Made by a program: the position numbers and the translations under genes. A stretch of DNA of 64,000 nt from Phycisphaeraceae bacterium (GTDB lineage Bacteria > Planctomycetota > Phycisphaerae > Phycisphaerales > Phycisphaeraceae), in the NCBI GenBank assembly GCA_040222855.1, contig JAVKCD010000025.1, positions 1 to 64,000 of the forward strand, written 5' to 3'. Position 1 is the stretch's first letter, and each line of letters opens with the position of its first letter. Shown piece after piece: positions 56,611-64,000 of this stretch. Under the pieces are notes generated by a model. It saw only the letters and a list, made by a program, of their open reading frames with translations, searched no databases and had not been told where the DNA came from.

Positions 56611-57507
56611 TCACCCCTTGACCGCCCCAAGCTGGATCCCCTTGACCAGATAACGCTGAAGCACAACAAACAGAACCAGCATCGGCAGCACCGACAGCGC
56701 CATCGCCGCCATCAGCACATTCGTCTGCTGACCCTGAGAGGAATCGAAAAACAGCAGACCCACGGGCAGCGTGTACCGATGTGTGCTCTTGAGCATAACC
56801 AAGGGCCAGAAGAAGCTGTGGAAGCTCGCGATGAACGTGAAGATCGTCAGCGTGATCACCCCGGGGCGGCTCAGCGGCAGGATGATGTCCCAGAACAGAC
56901 GCCACCGTGAGGCACCGTCAATCATCGCCGCCTCATCCAGCGAAGACGGGATCGTCAGCATGAACTGACGAAGCAAAAACGTCCCGAACGCGCTGAAGGA
57001 CGCCGGGATGATCAGCCCCATATAAGTATCCACCAGACCAAGACTGATCATGATCTGGTAGTTGGGGATCATCATCACTAGCCCCGGCAGCATCATTGTG
57101 CCCAGGTACAGAAAGAACACCGTGTCCCGACCACGCCAACGCAGACGTGAGAAACTAAAAGCCGCCAGCGCGCTGGTGAATACCTGAAGAAACGTGACCC
57201 AACTCGCCACCAGGATGCTGTTCCAGTACCAGCGACCAAAAAGAATCCCCTGAAGCTCCGTCCCCTCGGCCGATTCCAGACCAAGCAGCACCGCGTAGTT
57301 ATCCCAACGCAACTCCGAGGGCAGCCAGCTCTCCAGCCCCACTTCCTCCAGAGGCTTGAGGCTGGTCAGAATCATCCACACGAACGGAAGGATCATGGTC
57401 ATGCTCAGCAGCGTGAGCACCAGGTGAACACCAACCTTCGATAACCCCGCCGAACGTCGGGCACCGGAAGCAGCAGCAGGACGGTCTCGTGGCGGCAGAT
57501 CAGTCAT
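56611..57507 (-). CDS. Carbohydrate ABC transporter permease (MalG type)
   Basis: 298 residues from ATG 57507, overlapping the upstream permease stop by 8 bp. Six helices are expected (VLTLLSMTMILPFVWMILTS first). The cytoplasmic EAA loop that contacts the ATPase is LDEAAMIDGASRWRLFWDII followed by LPLSRPG. It is the last gene of the coupled set agarase-like protein, binding protein, MalF-type and MalG-type. No ATPase gene accompanies it, as is common when a shared MsmK/UgpC-type ATPase is used. Confidence 0.92.
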   Translation of the reverse strand: MTDLPPRDRPAAASGARRSAGLSKVGVHLVLTLLSMTMILPFVWMILTSLKPLEEVGLESWLPSELRWDNYAVLLGLESAEGTELQGILFGRWYWNSILVASWVTFLQVFTSALAAFSFSRLRWRGRDTVFFLYLGTMMLPGLVMMIPNYQIMISLGLVDTYMGLIIPASFSAFGTFLLRQFMLTIPSSLDEAAMIDGASRWRLFWDIILPLSRPGVITLTIFTFIASFHSFFWPLVMLKSTHRYTLPVGLLFFDSSQGQQTNVLMAAMALSVLPMLVLFVVLQRYLVKGIQLGAVKG

Positions 57508-58981
57508 TGACAAACCGGTTCCCGAACGTCCAGTTCATCATCGTCAGCACAAAGACCATGGCGAACAGCGTCCATGTCACCGAGGCCGCGTAACCGAGAC
57601 GACCGGTCTCGAACCCCTCGATGTAGATGTAATAACTCAGCGTCGTCGTCGCCCCCGCAGGTCCGCCCTCCGTCATCGTCCGCGCCATCTCAAAGCCACC
57701 CTGCAGCCCCGCAATCACGCTCATGATCACAATGAAAAACGTGATCGGTGCGAGCTGCGGCCAGGTCACATGCCAGAACCGGTCCCAGTGGCCGGCACCA
57801 TCAATCGAAGCCGCCTCGTACAACTCGCCCGGCACGTTGCTCAGACCAGCGAGGTACAGCAGCATATTGTTGGACCCGATGGCCGCCCACAGCATCATGA
57901 TCATCAGCGCCGGCTTGGCCCACCGCGTGTCACTGAGCCAGTTCGGAGGCTCAAGCCCGCCCGACGCCATCTCCGGCAACCCCCAGAACACCCGGCTAAG
58001 ACCCAGCAAGGCCAAACCGCCCACCATCCACACCACACCAGCCAGAACTGTCCCCCCTACACCCTCATCTCGGCGGCATGTCTGCCCCGTGGCAACAACG
58101 CTGATCACAGCCCACAGCACGACAGTCACCGCCACCACCAACAACGCCACCGCCCGCCACTCGCCAGCGCCCCAACCGCCAACCCAGCACGGCAGCGTCA
58201 ACGCCGCCACGGCCACCAGCACCGGCAGCCCCCCCGACTCACCCTCCCGATGCCAGCCAAGCAGCCATCGCGTGCCCACGACCGTCAGGAACACCAGCAA
58301 GCCCAGCAGCAGCAGACTCATGGCCTGTGGCACCCCGGCAGGCACCGCCAGCACCGAGTCTTCCACGCCCTCAAGCACCGGCCGCAACACCGCATTGATC
58401 GGCCCGGTCTCCGGACTGTAGAGCTTCTTCCAGAGAATGTAAGTCGCCACACCCGCCGTGAAATGCGGCAGATAAAACAACGTCCGGTAGACCGTTGAGC
58501 CTCCCGCTGCCCCCCCAACCAGCACAAGACCCGCCAGTGATGCCAGCAGCAGCGTCATCGCCGTCACCCCCGCACCCAGCATCGCCAGAACAAGCAGCGA
58601 CAGCACCAGCACGGCAAGCGACACCCGCCGCATCCAGGCGATCCAGGCCGGATGGCCCAGGTCCTGACTCAGCAGCAACGCGGCACCAAGTGAACCCGCG
58701 ATCCCGAACGGAATCGCCATCATCAGGAACAGCGTGTTGCCCAGATATCGCCAGAAATCAGGGTCGCCGGCCATCCGCACAAAGTTGTCAAAGCCGATAA
58801 ACCGCAACGGCTCCTGCTTGAACATGTTGTGCAGCCGAAGATCCCAGTTCGAGAAGGCCAGAATCAGTGACAGGATCAGCGGCAGGAACGTGAAGCACAG
58901 AAAACCAACGATATTCGGCAGCAGAAAGCCAACCCCCACAACAACATCCCACCATCCCTGGCGACTCGGACTCCGTCTCAT
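57500..58981 (-). CDS. Enlarged carbohydrate ABC transporter permease (MalF type)
   Basis: 493 residues, against the usual 290-320. The family start is FLLPNIVGFLCFTFLPLILS with FIGFDNFVRMAGDPDFWRYL. The EAA loop is ELYEAASIDGAGHWDRFWHV followed by TWPQLAPI. Between the conserved helices are two extra hydrophobic regions: residues about 115-160 (SLAVLVLSLLVLAMLGAGVT) and about 220-345 (several further helices, including RAVALLVVAVTVVLWAVISV). These insertions are unusual. The start overlaps the binding-protein stop (TAATG). Confidence 0.85.
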   Translation of the reverse strand: MRRSPSRQGWWDVVVGVGFLLPNIVGFLCFTFLPLILSLILAFSNWDLRLHNMFKQEPLRFIGFDNFVRMAGDPDFWRYLGNTLFLMMAIPFGIAGSLGAALLLSQDLGHPAWIAWMRRVSLAVLVLSLLVLAMLGAGVTAMTLLLASLAGLVLVGGAAGGSTVYRTLFYLPHFTAGVATYILWKKLYSPETGPINAVLRPVLEGVEDSVLAVPAGVPQAMSLLLLGLLVFLTVVGTRWLLGWHREGESGGLPVLVAVAALTLPCWVGGWGAGEWRAVALLVVAVTVVLWAVISVVATGQTCRRDEGVGGTVLAGVVWMVGGLALLGLSRVFWGLPEMASGGLEPPNWLSDTRWAKPALMIMMLWAAIGSNNMLLYLAGLSNVPGELYEAASIDGAGHWDRFWHVTWPQLAPITFFIVIMSVIAGLQGGFEMARTMTEGGPAGATTTLSYYIYIEGFETGRLGYAASVTWTLFAMVFVLTMMNWTFGNRFVND

Positions 58982-60507
58982 TATCCGCCCCCGCTCTGAT
59001 CAGCCGCTACCGTCTCGTAGCCCGCGCGATACGCCTTATGGAACGGATTCGTGATCCAGTCATCAGGCACCGGATCGCCCGCAGCCTTGGACGCGTCGAT
59101 CTCCGACTGACGCTCGATCAGAGACCCGTACCGCTCCCGCAAGGCCTCGCTCTGCTCGATCGAACGCTCGATCTCCTCATTGATCGCTTCCGCAGCACGT
59201 CGGGCAGCTTCCTCAGCCGGGAGAATCTGTGGGTCACTCAACACCTGCTCACGCGCGATATTCATCAGACGCATCACCGTGATCCGTGACACAAAAGGAC
59301 TCTCGTCGTTGCCGATCGCACGATATCGCGCGCTGTGGCTCCACGCCTCATGCGTGCCCCACTCATTCGGGTACGCCGACGGCCGGCGGTACGCCTCGGT
59401 ATCCGTAAAAGAAGGATTGGGCGGCAACGCGTCCGCATCATCAACGATGCGCTGGTTGTACGATTCACTGGCCAGAAAAGCCAGAAAAAGAGCCGCTAGG
59501 TCCTTGTGCCGACTGCCTCGATAGATCGCCGCCGAACGAGTGCCGATCAGATCATTGCTGAAGCCGCCCGGAAAAACCGGCATGTAGCTGAGACTCAGGT
59601 CCATCGGCTGCTCATACAGGCGAAGCCGGATCAGCGACCACCGCCCGTTGTAGATCATCCCGTAACGACCCGCGTAAAACATCGACACCGAAGCACCGCT
59701 GAAACCTGATTCCGCCGCCATCGAGGCCTCCTCCGCAGCGGAGGGCATGAGGTCCAGATCGTAGACCCAGCGGCGCAGACGTAACAGTTCCTCGGCATAT
59801 CGAGGATCGTCCAGCGTGCAACGCGTCATGGTCTCGTTGAAGATCGACAGCCCCCGCGACCGGATCATCTGCAACAGCATCGCGTAGGCGCGGTAGCCCG
59901 TCGGCGTGTCCACGAAGTACACCGTCTGTCGCTCGCCCGGAGCGTTCGCCGCGCTGATAAAAGCAGTCCCGATCCGCTCGAAATCCGCGTACGTCCACGC
60001 CCTGGATGGGGTCTCGACGCCAAGACGCTCAAACAACCCACGATTGACCCAGAAACCCAGCAGCGACACATTGCACGGAAAACCGTACTGACGCCCGTCA
60101 CGCACCAGCGCGCTGCGCAACGCCGGATACGTCGCCTCAGGGCTGAACCCCATCACGCGGGCACGATCCGTGACGTCTTCCAGAACACCCAGCGGCTCCA
60201 TCTCCCCGATCGAGCAGTCCATGATGTCCGCAGCAACACCCGCCACACTCTGGATGATCTTCTTCGAGTTGTTGCCCGTGCTGATGGCGTCCAGCCGCAG
60301 TTCCACCACCGGCCGACCACGATCATCAACGTGACCCTGATCAATCAGCCACTCGTGGAATAACGCCACCTGAGCGACACGGGCCGGACTCATGTCCGTC
60401 GCCCAGTAGATGACCGGAACCTCACGCTGCTGCTCCGGCTCAGTCATCAGCGTGACGCCCCCAGCGAGGCTCAGGACCGAGAGGATGATCACAAAAAGGT
60501 ATTTCAT
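58981..60507 (-). CDS. Extracellular solute-binding protein of an ABC sugar transporter
   Basis: About 508 residues from ATG 60507, whose first bases overlap the stop of the agarase-like gene (ATGA). An N-terminal hydrophobic segment (MKYLFVIILSVLSLAGGVTL) acts as signal or anchor; no lipobox Cys is evident. The body is of the SBP family 1 type (VPVIYWATDMSP, VAADIMDCSIGEMEPL, FPCNVSLLGFWVNRGLFERL, YAGRYGMIYNGRWSL). It ends in a charged helical stretch (EEAARRAAEAINEEIERSIE). It should capture the oligosaccharide released by the enzymes encoded beside it. Confidence 0.88.
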   Translation of the reverse strand: MKYLFVIILSVLSLAGGVTLMTEPEQQREVPVIYWATDMSPARVAQVALFHEWLIDQGHVDDRGRPVVELRLDAISTGNNSKKIIQSVAGVAADIMDCSIGEMEPLGVLEDVTDRARVMGFSPEATYPALRSALVRDGRQYGFPCNVSLLGFWVNRGLFERLGVETPSRAWTYADFERIGTAFISAANAPGERQTVYFVDTPTGYRAYAMLLQMIRSRGLSIFNETMTRCTLDDPRYAEELLRLRRWVYDLDLMPSAAEEASMAAESGFSGASVSMFYAGRYGMIYNGRWSLIRLRLYEQPMDLSLSYMPVFPGGFSNDLIGTRSAAIYRGSRHKDLAALFLAFLASESYNQRIVDDADALPPNPSFTDTEAYRRPSAYPNEWGTHEAWSHSARYRAIGNDESPFVSRITVMRLMNIAREQVLSDPQILPAEEAARRAAEAINEEIERSIEQSEALRERYGSLIERQSEIDASKAAGDPVPDDWITNPFHKAYRAGYETVAADQSGGG

Positions 60508-63500
60508 GTGACCGGGGCGTCTTCCGTGAGCGGCTGATCGGTCCAGACCCCGAACCACGGGCTGTCGTCATCATCGACCCTGAGCCACGCCGTGTCCTGC
60601 CAGGCCATCGAGCCCTCCGACGCCCGGCTGCTCTGCCACAGCCGCGCACTCACATCGGACGACCCGGTCAAGCGGATCGAGCCCGTCTCGCTCTCCTCCG
60701 GCTCCCCGGCAGCAGCAACCTGCCCCTGCCCGAACGAGCCCGCCAGCAGACTCAGATCGATCAGATCCACCACACCGTCATGGTTGCTGTCACCCTGCAT
60801 CCACGACCCCGACGTGCCAAAAGAGTTGGCCAGCCGCGAGAGATCGATCAGATCAACCACGCCATCCAGATTCGTGTCGCCGTCGTAGGTCGGGCGGATG
60901 AGCACAGAATCCGGATTCGTGTCGATTCCCAGGAACACTCCGCCACCCGGCCCCAGCACATCCGAAGCTGTCGCGTACCCCACATTCGCCGCAACATCAC
61001 CAGGCAAAAGCTGGCCGTTGGCGATCACCGTGCGAAGCGACCCAGCGGTATCCACCGAAGGCTGATTCAGAACCAGCCCGTACCCGTTCAGATCAAGCAC
61101 GCCCGCTGAGCCCAATATCAGGTCACCCACCTCCATCGCAAGCACCGGACGAACCACCAGCCGGAAAGCCCCATCAAGATCGAGCCTGATCCCGTCAATC
61201 CCCGAAAGATCAAGCCTGTCCTCACCACCCGGATTGACGATCTGAATCCGTTCGACGCCCGCGCCAGGCACCTCCATCACAACGCCATCACGCGTCACAA
61301 CGACGCTCTCAACGCCCGCTGTCACCGTGATCACGTTGTCCAGTTCGGTTGCCGCGATCCAGACCGTGTTCCCGACCCGGCCCGCAAAACCCTCGCCGCG
61401 TGTCTCGTACAGCACCGAGCCGATCCCGCGCGCAGCCTCCACCATCGCGTCATAAGGCGTATCGGTAATCGTCACAAAGCCAAGATTACTGTTGTTGTTA
61501 GAGTTGTTTAGCCGCCCGCTCGTGGGGAAGTCCCAGTACTGCAGCCAGTGAACGCCGACAACACGGTCGCTGGCCATCGCAGTCTCAAGATAATCACTGT
61601 ACGCCTGTGCCCTCGCGGCCTGATCAGCCACCTCCCGGAGCCCATCCGAGAGCAGACCCGTGTCGTTGGCACTGAAGTGGAACTCGCTGATGATGATCGG
61701 TACGTCAGCGGTCAGCGCCGCAGGCAGCGTATCCACGCCGGTCCCGTATCGGTTGATACTCAGCACATCAACCCGGCTCGCCGACGCCTCAGCCACCGGA
61801 ATCCGGACGCCGTTGGTAAATCGCGCGCCGAGATACAGGTGCTCAGGCGCAGCTTCGGTCATCGCCGAGGCGGTCGTCTCGAAGTACCGCTCAGCATAAA
61901 GACGATCAAAGTCGCGAAGATCCTGACCGGCACCACCGAGACCCGGCACGACGTCTCGACGCTCCAGCAGGTCTTCCCACGAGGCATAATCCGTCTGCCA
62001 CACGCTATTGAGCCCGCCGATGCTCCCGTAACGCCCCATCAGCAGGTCCCGAAAAGCCACCTTGGCGTGTTGCGTAGGCGCGGACGCCAGAGCCGCCAGC
62101 CCGACGTCAATGTCCTGCGTCGAGGAACGCGTCCACGACAGCTCGTTGTGAACGAAATAGCCCAGCAGCCACGGATCGCTCAGGCTCTTGCCGGTCTCCT
62201 CGAGAATCCGATTGATGACATTCGTGCGGTACTGCGGGTCAAAATAATCCGGGAAGGTGCCCACCCCGTTGATCAGCGACGCGTTAGGCGGAAACAGCAC
62301 GATCGTGTAAGGCGTCCGACTCTGAAGATAAACATCCTCATCCGAAAACCCGCCGATCGTGTTCATGCCCCAGCTCCGCAGCCGGTCGTGGGCGAGACTC
62401 TGGCTGATGGCCTCCCAGTCGCTGCCGTAACGCTCCAACGCGTTGCTAGCGTAGAAGTTCATCGTCAGCGGGAAACTGCCCTGATAGGCACCAGAAGTCA
62501 CTGCCGATGTCTCGACCCGGAGAAACTCCGCTGCCGGGTCGCCCGGCAGCGGGAGACCCGCGAAGTAGTGCTCACGTCCCGTCACGCCGGTCTTCACCGC
62601 CGCCGCGCCGCCCCCAAGCCGTTCCGGGTCACTGACGCCGGTAAGACCATGCGAGAAGAACAGCCGCCCCTCGGGGTCCACCAGCCACCAGCGGTCCCCA
62701 AGCTTCTCCGTACGAAAGTAACCCGTCGCCGTGAGCTGCGGACCGCTCGCCCAACCGCCGTAAACATTGAAATCACCGGGACCCGGATGGGCCAGCAAAT
62801 CGGCGGCCTCGAGCGTCACTCGGTCCGCCAGGTCCTGAGAAGAGGTCACCTTCTCCGGCCAACTCATATACCGATACTGACCGAACGGATCGATAAAGGG
62901 AAAGAAACCCGCCGGATAGAGCCCGCTGGCATAAGGTGATTCCGGGCCCTGCGCCATCGCGAAGATCGCCCCCTCCGGATCGGGCAGGAGCATCAGCGAA
63001 TCCGCGAGCACCACGTCGGCCCACCGACTCCCCAGCCTCAGCTCGTCAAAAGCAACACTACCCTGACCCTGGAACCGAGTCACCGCCACGCGATCGAAGC
63101 CCAGATCGAACGTAGCGATCACCGCGTCCGGCTGGCCCGGCACCAACCCGAGGTCGGGGTTCTGCCAGACGCTGATCGTGTCCGCTCCCTCAGCAAAGTC
63201 AACGCGGAGCACAAAAAGCTGAGGATCGTCGCTGTATCCACCAAGCGCAACCCCATCCGACGCCTCGGCACCGACCAGCAACCGGAAGTCCTGCCCATCA
63301 CCGGGGCTGAAAATACGCAACTGACGCTTGTCCTGAGTCACGCCGCCGTCATACAGCGAAAAGGTCGCTAGCGGAGCATCCAATCCGCTGACCTCCAGCA
63401 GGAAGGACAGATACAGTGGGGACCCGTCAAGCGACGTCGTCAGTCGACCACCCTCCGCCAGATAGTTCCCAAGCGGACCGTTGTTCCCGTCCAGCAGCAC

Positions 63501-64000
63501 CCTCGAGACGACATCCGTGCCGTTCAGCACCACCCGATTAAGACCCGCCTCACCGTAGCCGGGGTAGCTCAGGCTCCCCGCAGCCAGCGTGGCGCTGCCA
63601 AGCGTCGCCCACGAACCGTCATAGCCCGGCGTGTAGCCGGCTATCCCGTCCAGAGAGGACCCCGCGGGGTAATCAAGGTTCGCAAAGCCCTCCGCAGAGA
63701 GCGGGACGCCCGGCAGCAACACCAGTGACCCCGGGTCGGTCACCGAAGACCAGGTCTCACCCATCCGCCACTCATCAAACGCAACCGTCCCGGACCCACC
63801 AAAACGTGACAGCGCCAGTCGATCAAAAGACAGGTCATAAGAAAACTGCGCCTGCGGGGCCGGCTCCGGGGAACCGGCCACCGGGTCCTGCCAGACACTC
63901 AGGGTGTCGTCTCCCTCAGCAAAATCAACACGCACGACAAAAAGATGCACGCCATCGCTGAGTGAACCCAGCGGCTGGGCACCTGCGGTCGAAGGGCCGA
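60504..64000 (-). CDS. GH50-like agarase with jelly-roll repeats and dockerin, 5' end outside window
   Basis: The frame is open to the right edge, so the N-terminus is missing; more than 1,160 codons are visible. Two LamG-like repeats come first (LFVVRVDFAEGDDTLSVWQ and LFVLRVDFAEGADTISVWQ, each with FDEWR/FDELR). Next is a GH50-type catalytic region: YFRTEKLGDRWWLVDPEGRL, SWGMNTIGGFSD, the probable acid in YFVHNELSW and the probable nucleophile in IIISEFHFSANDT. Then come DGDTNLDGVVDLIDLSRLAN and DSNHDGVVDLIDLSLLAGSF dockerin segments. It lacks a PEP-CTERM tail. An agar- or related galactan-degrading role is inferred. Confidence 0.8.
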   Translation of the reverse strand, partial: GPSTAGAQPLGSLSDGVHLFVVRVDFAEGDDTLSVWQDPVAGSPEPAPQAQFSYDLSFDRLALSRFGGSGTVAFDEWRMGETWSSVTDPGSLVLLPGVPLSAEGFANLDYPAGSSLDGIAGYTPGYDGSWATLGSATLAAGSLSYPGYGEAGLNRVVLNGTDVVSRVLLDGNNGPLGNYLAEGGRLTTSLDGSPLYLSFLLEVSGLDAPLATFSLYDGGVTQDKRQLRIFSPGDGQDFRLLVGAEASDGVALGGYSDDPQLFVLRVDFAEGADTISVWQNPDLGLVPGQPDAVIATFDLGFDRVAVTRFQGQGSVAFDELRLGSRWADVVLADSLMLLPDPEGAIFAMAQGPESPYASGLYPAGFFPFIDPFGQYRYMSWPEKVTSSQDLADRVTLEAADLLAHPGPGDFNVYGGWASGPQLTATGYFRTEKLGDRWWLVDPEGRLFFSHGLTGVSDPERLGGGAAAVKTGVTGREHYFAGLPLPGDPAAEFLRVETSAVTSGAYQGSFPLTMNFYASNALERYGSDWEAISQSLAHDRLRSWGMNTIGGFSDEDVYLQSRTPYTIVLFPPNASLINGVGTFPDYFDPQYRTNVINRILEETGKSLSDPWLLGYFVHNELSWTRSSTQDIDVGLAALASAPTQHAKVAFRDLLMGRYGSIGGLNSVWQTDYASWEDLLERRDVVPGLGGAGQDLRDFDRLYAERYFETTASAMTEAAPEHLYLGARFTNGVRIPVAEASASRVDVLSINRYGTGVDTLPAALTADVPIIISEFHFSANDTGLLSDGLREVADQAARAQAYSDYLETAMASDRVVGVHWLQYWDFPTSGRLNNSNNNSNLGFVTITDTPYDAMVEAARGIGSVLYETRGEGFAGRVGNTVWIAATELDNVITVTAGVESVVVTRDGVVMEVPGAGVERIQIVNPGGEDRLDLSGIDGIRLDLDGAFRLVVRPVLAMEVGDLILGSAGVLDLNGYGLVLNQPSVDTAGSLRTVIANGQLLPGDVAANVGYATASDVLGPGGGVFLGIDTNPDSVLIRPTYDGDTNLDGVVDLIDLSRLANSFGTSGSWMQGDSNHDGVVDLIDLSLLAGSFGQGQVAAAGEPEESETGSIRLTGSSDVSARLWQSSRASEGSMAWQDTAWLRVDDDDSPWFGVWTDQPLTEDAPVT

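Overview
The window (about 60% GC, densely coded) looks like the chromosome of a marine, polysaccharide-degrading planctomycete of the Phycisphaerae type. The support is protein style. There are PEP-CTERM sorted surface proteins carrying the dockerin-like repeat GDxNxDxxVDLIDLSxLAxxFG, prepilin-type proteins starting [14 protein letters not shown], sialate O-acetylesterase-family proteins, a sulfatase, an agarase-like enzyme and XylR-type (LacI-like sensor plus AraC) regulators. The assignment is inferred; no rRNA or tRNA gene was seen.

Region 1 (1-9266) is a carbohydrate surface and uptake locus: two tandem PEP-CTERM paralogues, a prepilin-like protein, a secreted beta-propeller glycosidase, a mutarotase-like propeller fused to a sodium:solute symporter, a small membrane-anchored protein and, convergent to them, a sialate O-acetylesterase-family esterase.

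Region 2 (9577-21066) is an 11-kb block bracketed by two long direct repeats (a G-rich module followed by the decayed 3' end of a transposase gene). Inside are one intact DDE transposase and a light/lipid cluster: cryptochrome-DASH, DUF427 protein, methyltransferase, FAD oxidoreductase, type III polyketide synthase, a small conserved protein, a renalase-like oxidoreductase, an 8-helix membrane protein and a second photolyase. Start/stop overlaps suggest co-expression. A joint role in making a modified phenolic lipid under light stress is inference.

Region 3 (21132-26095) holds an unknown membrane protein, a large PEP-CTERM repeat protein and further solo transposase 3' ends. All six copies of this tail in the window point the same way.

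Region 4 (26184-40647) is a stress-tolerance island: PPK2, a half-length Ca2+/Na+ exchanger, a frameshifted exoD, DUF432 plus MscS, a D-lactate dehydrogenase relic, a GH130/GT4 pair, small stress proteins (DUF3309, DUF2934, a truncated general-stress protein), a NarL-type two-component pair and a PRC-barrel protein. A DUF2924 protein and a large serine recombinase follow (40935-43149). Several broken genes and IS remnants suggest a transferred, partly decaying island.

Region 5 (43655-64000) is a second polysaccharide-utilisation locus: a TIM-barrel isomerase, an esterase-heparinase II/III fusion, a sulfatase, two XylR-like regulators, an FAD oxidoreductase, a prepilin-like protein, a GH2-type hydrolase and a translationally coupled set of GH50-like agarase, solute-binding protein and two ABC permeases. 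The agarase gene is cut by the right edge. No ABC ATPase is present, so one encoded elsewhere is presumably shared.
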